A stretch of DNA of 24,443 nucleotides, taken from the NCBI GenBank assembly GCA_016210375.1, contig JACQUH010000302.1, forward strand, positions 1-24,443, in the 5' to 3' direction. This stretch comes from Chloroflexota bacterium (GTDB lineage Bacteria; Chloroflexota; Dehalococcoidia; Lucifugimonadales; JACPCL1). The position numbers and the translations under genes are program-made. Position 1 is the first letter of the stretch. Each line of letters starts with the position of its first letter. Shown piece after piece: positions 22,161-24,443 of this stretch. The notes below the pieces were generated by a model. That model was not told the DNA's origin, ran no database searches, and worked only from the letters and a program-made list of their open reading frames with translations.

Positions 22161-22753
22161 GCTGGAACACCTCCTTCACGGACCCTGAGGCGTCGCGCCT
22201 CAATGAGGCGTTCTTCTCTGATCCCGGCGCGGCCAACCAGACACAGAAGCGCCGTGACCGCTGCCAGGATAATCCACGTTGTGCTGAGCACGCCCACCAC
22301 GATAGCAATGTTGGTGCCCGGCATTCGGTAGGGGGAAGCCTCCTCATAGAGTTGTCCACCGGACTTCAGGAACATTCCGTTGGAGGTCTCCACCGCGCCA
22401 AAGGTACCGTTCCCATCAAACCGCGCCGTCAGGGTGCGCTCGCCTTCCTGCGGGAAAACGTGCAGAAGGCGCGCCCGCCCATCGTCGTCAGTGGTGACGC
22501 TCCCCAGCCTTATGCTTCCCGCAATATTCAGGAACTCACCATCCACGAAGAACGTCACCACTTCCCCCGCCACTGGCTTGCCCTGCACGTCCCGGAGGTA
22601 GGCTTCTATCACCACCTCTTTCCCTGAGGTTGCCACCGGATCCATGGCCAGAAGCAATTCGGGCGTTTTCATCTGGCCGGCCACAGGGACGGCGGCCAAA
22701 AAGATTGCCAGGACGGGAAGAATTACTACGGCGAGGCGCAACTTCAGGTCCAT
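22157..22753 (-). CDS. Exported Ig-like domain protein with C-terminal membrane anchor
   Basis: A 198-aa protein of unknown function. A signal peptide ends near residue 26 (VPVAGQ). Residues about 30-130 look like an Ig-like beta-sandwich of the bacterial Big type: SGKEVVIEAYLRDVQGKPVA, then GEVVTFFVDG, SVTTDDDGRARL and GERTLTARFDGNGTFGAVETS. A transmembrane helix at about 146-168 (AIVVGVLSTTWIILAAV) and a basic cytoplasmic tail follow. Start and NrfD stop overlap in TAATG, and its stop overlaps the next start in ATGA. It is therefore made in step with NrfD and the heme protein and is probably a structural part of that complex on the outer face. Confidence 0.82.
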   Translation of the reverse strand: MDLKLRLAVVILPVLAIFLAAVPVAGQMKTPELLLAMDPVATSGKEVVIEAYLRDVQGKPVAGEVVTFFVDGEFLNIAGSIRLGSVTTDDDGRARLLHVFPQEGERTLTARFDGNGTFGAVETSNGMFLKSGGQLYEEASPYRMPGTNIAIVVGVLSTTWIILAAVTALLCLVGRAGIREERLIEARRLRVREGGVPA

Positions 22754-24135
22754 TACTTTCCTCCTCTTGAGGGTGGTGTCCCAGGCTCCTCTCCTAAGGC
22801 GGAGAGAGATGAGCCTGGCTCACCTCCCGTTTCGTTCTCTGCCAGCATGTCGGTGATGGCCAGGGCTGGGACGAGCTTCAGGATCGCCGCCACGATGAGC
22901 ATGAACGCCGCAGCCCCTGCGGCCAGCAGGGACCACTCCACCCACGTTGGCGAATAGCTGGCGACCTCGTAGGGATTCAGGGGCAATTTCAGTCCTCCCA
23001 CGACGATCTGGTAGCGCTCAATAAACATCGCTGCATTCGCCAGCGCCGCTGCCACCACGATGCCTGCGATGGTCCTTGTCCAGGGCAGCAGCACAATGGC
23101 AATGGGCGCTACAATACCTCCCCAGAAATAGGCCCAATAGAGGGGAGCCATGGGCCCGCTGAACAGCTCCCGCAGGAAGCTGGACGACTCAGCCTGGAGC
23201 TTGTAGCTCTGGGTGATGTACTCGCTGACATTGAAATAGAACATGACCCCCGCCAGGGCTGCCAGCAAATACCCCAGGTAGAGGAAGTGCTTACGGGTAA
23301 TGAAGTTCTCCAGCTTATACACCTTTCTGAGGAGAGCGATGAGGATGATGATGATACCCACCCCGGAGAAGATGGCGCTTCCCAAAAAGTAAATGCCGAA
23401 CAACGGGTTATCCCAGGGGTCTCGCAGGGTCGTTGCGAAGAGCCAGGCCGTCACTGTGCGCATGGCCACGGCAACAGGGAGGACCAGGATCACCATCACC
23501 GTCTCGGCCAGCCGGAGGTAGCGCCGCTGGAGGGGAGTGTCTTGCCAGCCGATGGCGAAGGTCTTTAAGAACCAGCGCCGGCGGCGGGACACGTAGGCTC
23601 CAACGTGGTCCCTGGCATAGGCCAAATCCTGGATGAGGGCGACGTACAGATAGATGAAGCTCGCCATGAGATAGGTGATGAGACCGTAGATGTCCCAGGT
23701 GATGGGGGACTCCCAGCGGCCGAACAGGGTCAGTTTGTAGAGGGTTAAATGTGGGTTCTGCCGGGAGTTGAAGAGGATGAAAATAACGGCAATGGGTAAG
23801 GCAGCCACGGTGACTATCTCGGCGGCGCGGGTAATAGGCATCCGCCATCCAGCCCTGGTGATGCGCAGGATGGCTGACACGAAAGTTCCCCCTACGCTGA
23901 CGCCGAGAAAGAAGACGTACATGGCAATGTAGAGACCCCAGGAGACACGATCACGCATCCCAGTGAGGATGAGTCCCTCCCGAAGCTGCAAGGAGTACGC
24001 GAAGACTCCCCATGCGATGACCCCCACGAGGACGCCCACCAGGAGGTAGAATCCTCTACTTGTGTGTCGCAGCGGAGCCAGGGTCACCGTCTCCAAGAGG
24101 CGCTGGCCCTGGTTTAGCGGCCGGATCCCTTCCAC
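22753..24135 (-). CDS. NrfD/PsrC-family membrane quinone-interacting subunit
   Basis: A 460-aa polytopic inner-membrane protein of the NrfD/PsrC group, which exchanges electrons with the quinone pool in molybdoenzyme and alternative complex III systems. Hydrophobic helices occur throughout; SWGLYIAMYVFFLGVSVGGT (residues 65-84) is the conserved W-G-x-Y-I...F-x-G-x-S-x-G segment, and PLYWAYFWGGIVAPI is also typical. The frame is open to 24345, but that part runs through the repeat at 24275-24362. GTG 24135 has AGGAG seven bases upstream and begins just before the first helix, so it is the likely start. The usual FeS and molybdopterin subunits are not next to it in the window. Confidence 0.9.
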   Translation of the reverse strand: MEGIRPLNQGQRLLETVTLAPLRHTSRGFYLLVGVLVGVIAWGVFAYSLQLREGLILTGMRDRVSWGLYIAMYVFFLGVSVGGTFVSAILRITRAGWRMPITRAAEIVTVAALPIAVIFILFNSRQNPHLTLYKLTLFGRWESPITWDIYGLITYLMASFIYLYVALIQDLAYARDHVGAYVSRRRRWFLKTFAIGWQDTPLQRRYLRLAETVMVILVLPVAVAMRTVTAWLFATTLRDPWDNPLFGIYFLGSAIFSGVGIIIILIALLRKVYKLENFITRKHFLYLGYLLAALAGVMFYFNVSEYITQSYKLQAESSSFLRELFSGPMAPLYWAYFWGGIVAPIAIVLLPWTRTIAGIVVAAALANAAMFIERYQIVVGGLKLPLNPYEVASYSPTWVEWSLLAAGAAAFMLIVAAILKLVPALAITDMLAENETGGEPGSSLSALGEEPGTPPSRGGK

Positions 24136-24443
24136 TGCTTTGCTCCTTGTACCTTCTCTTGCCAGGGCCACCGGGTAGCCATGATCCCAGGGCTTAGCGA
24201 CTGCGCCCCACTGCCTCCCCGTAGCCAGGAGGTGGAAAACCCGTGGGCAGGCATCTAGCTCTTCAGAATATCGGCCCCCTCTCCTCCCAGGAGAGGGGGA
24301 CCACAGGGGGAGAGGTTGGGTCTCATTGGCATCATAATTGTTCAATGCCCATCATGGGGCGGCGGCAAAGGGAGTTTTGCCATAGCCTCCTGGTGTCCTG
24401 TATCAAAGACTTGTTGCATTAATGGATTGGCATGGACTTGTCA
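24136..24443. other. Upstream region of the respiratory operon, with repeat
   Basis: Non-coding in my reading. It contains a CT/GA hairpin and tail repeat (24275-24362). Beyond it (24363-24443) nothing recognisable is seen, and the promoter of the NrfD operon was not identified. Confidence 0.5.
24275..24362 (+). repeat. CT/GA hairpin plus full tail repeat, copy B
   Basis: CCCCCTCTCC (24275-24284), loop TCCCA and its complement (24290-24299), then a tail that begins GACCACAGGGGGAGAGGTT and ends CATCATGGGGCGG at 24362. It is the same unit as 1445-1536 and the inverse of 7231-7286. Confidence 0.75.

Noticed and set aside
24342..24383. A 13-codon minus-strand ORF with AGGAGG before its ATG, upstream of NrfD
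   Set aside because: A leader peptide is conceivable, but the ORF runs into the repeat tail and no conservation can be shown; chance is likely.

Overview
The window is about 24.4 kb of GC-rich bacterial DNA holding 23 protein-coding genes and no rRNA, tRNA or CRISPR array that I could see. No gene fixes the taxon. Several traits together suggest an uncultured Chloroflexota lineage (Dehalococcoidia or SAR202-like): two pairs of CaiB/BaiF CoA-transferases, a peptide-type lipoprotein with a Thr-Pro/Ala-Pro linker, a cytochrome with the same kind of linker, tandem universal stress domains and an NrfD-type redox module. This is inference and needs a phylogeny of InfC and RplT.

Layout. (1) 85-1116 (+): a YbhN/UPF0104 membrane protein that appears to start at ATA. 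(2) 1604-5693 (-): a stress and housekeeping cluster of CorA, a Mut7-C nuclease-like protein, a GNAT acetyltransferase, a tandem universal stress protein and a second paralogous GNAT. (3) 5884-7095 (+): the classic infC-rpmI-rplT operon, again with an ATA start on infC. (4) 7538-19482 (-): a 12-kb catabolic block. Read in transcription order it is a CaiB/BaiF pair, peptide-type ABC permeases DppB and DppC, a solute-binding lipoprotein, three crotonase-fold proteins, then a second CaiB/BaiF pair. A strong sigma70-type promoter (TTGACA-N18-TATAAA) with an inverted repeat stands in front of it. (5) 19864-24135 (-): a respiratory module of NrfD, an Ig-like membrane-anchored protein, a cytochrome c/EB_dh heme fusion and a TorD-type chaperone. 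The first three are tightly coupled.

How the genes may work together. The catabolic block looks like import of an organic acid, peptide or conjugate, activation by CoA transfer, then crotonase chemistry. In each CaiB pair one subunit keeps the family catalytic Asp and the partner, encoded first, has Gln at the aligned place, so each pair probably forms a heteromer. The three crotonases differ at the two catalytic Glu positions (both kept, one changed to Asp, both lost). The respiratory module is the membrane, heme and chaperone part of a complex iron-sulfur molybdoenzyme, but its catalytic and FeS subunits are not in the window.

Between the genes lies a family of palindromic repeats (around 1150-1540, 7216-7528, 19787-19821 and 24275-24362), plus two other long perfect palindromes (1558-1610 and 10449-10489). 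The repeat core is a hairpin whose stem ends differ between copies but always remain complementary, which suggests that structure rather than sequence is maintained.
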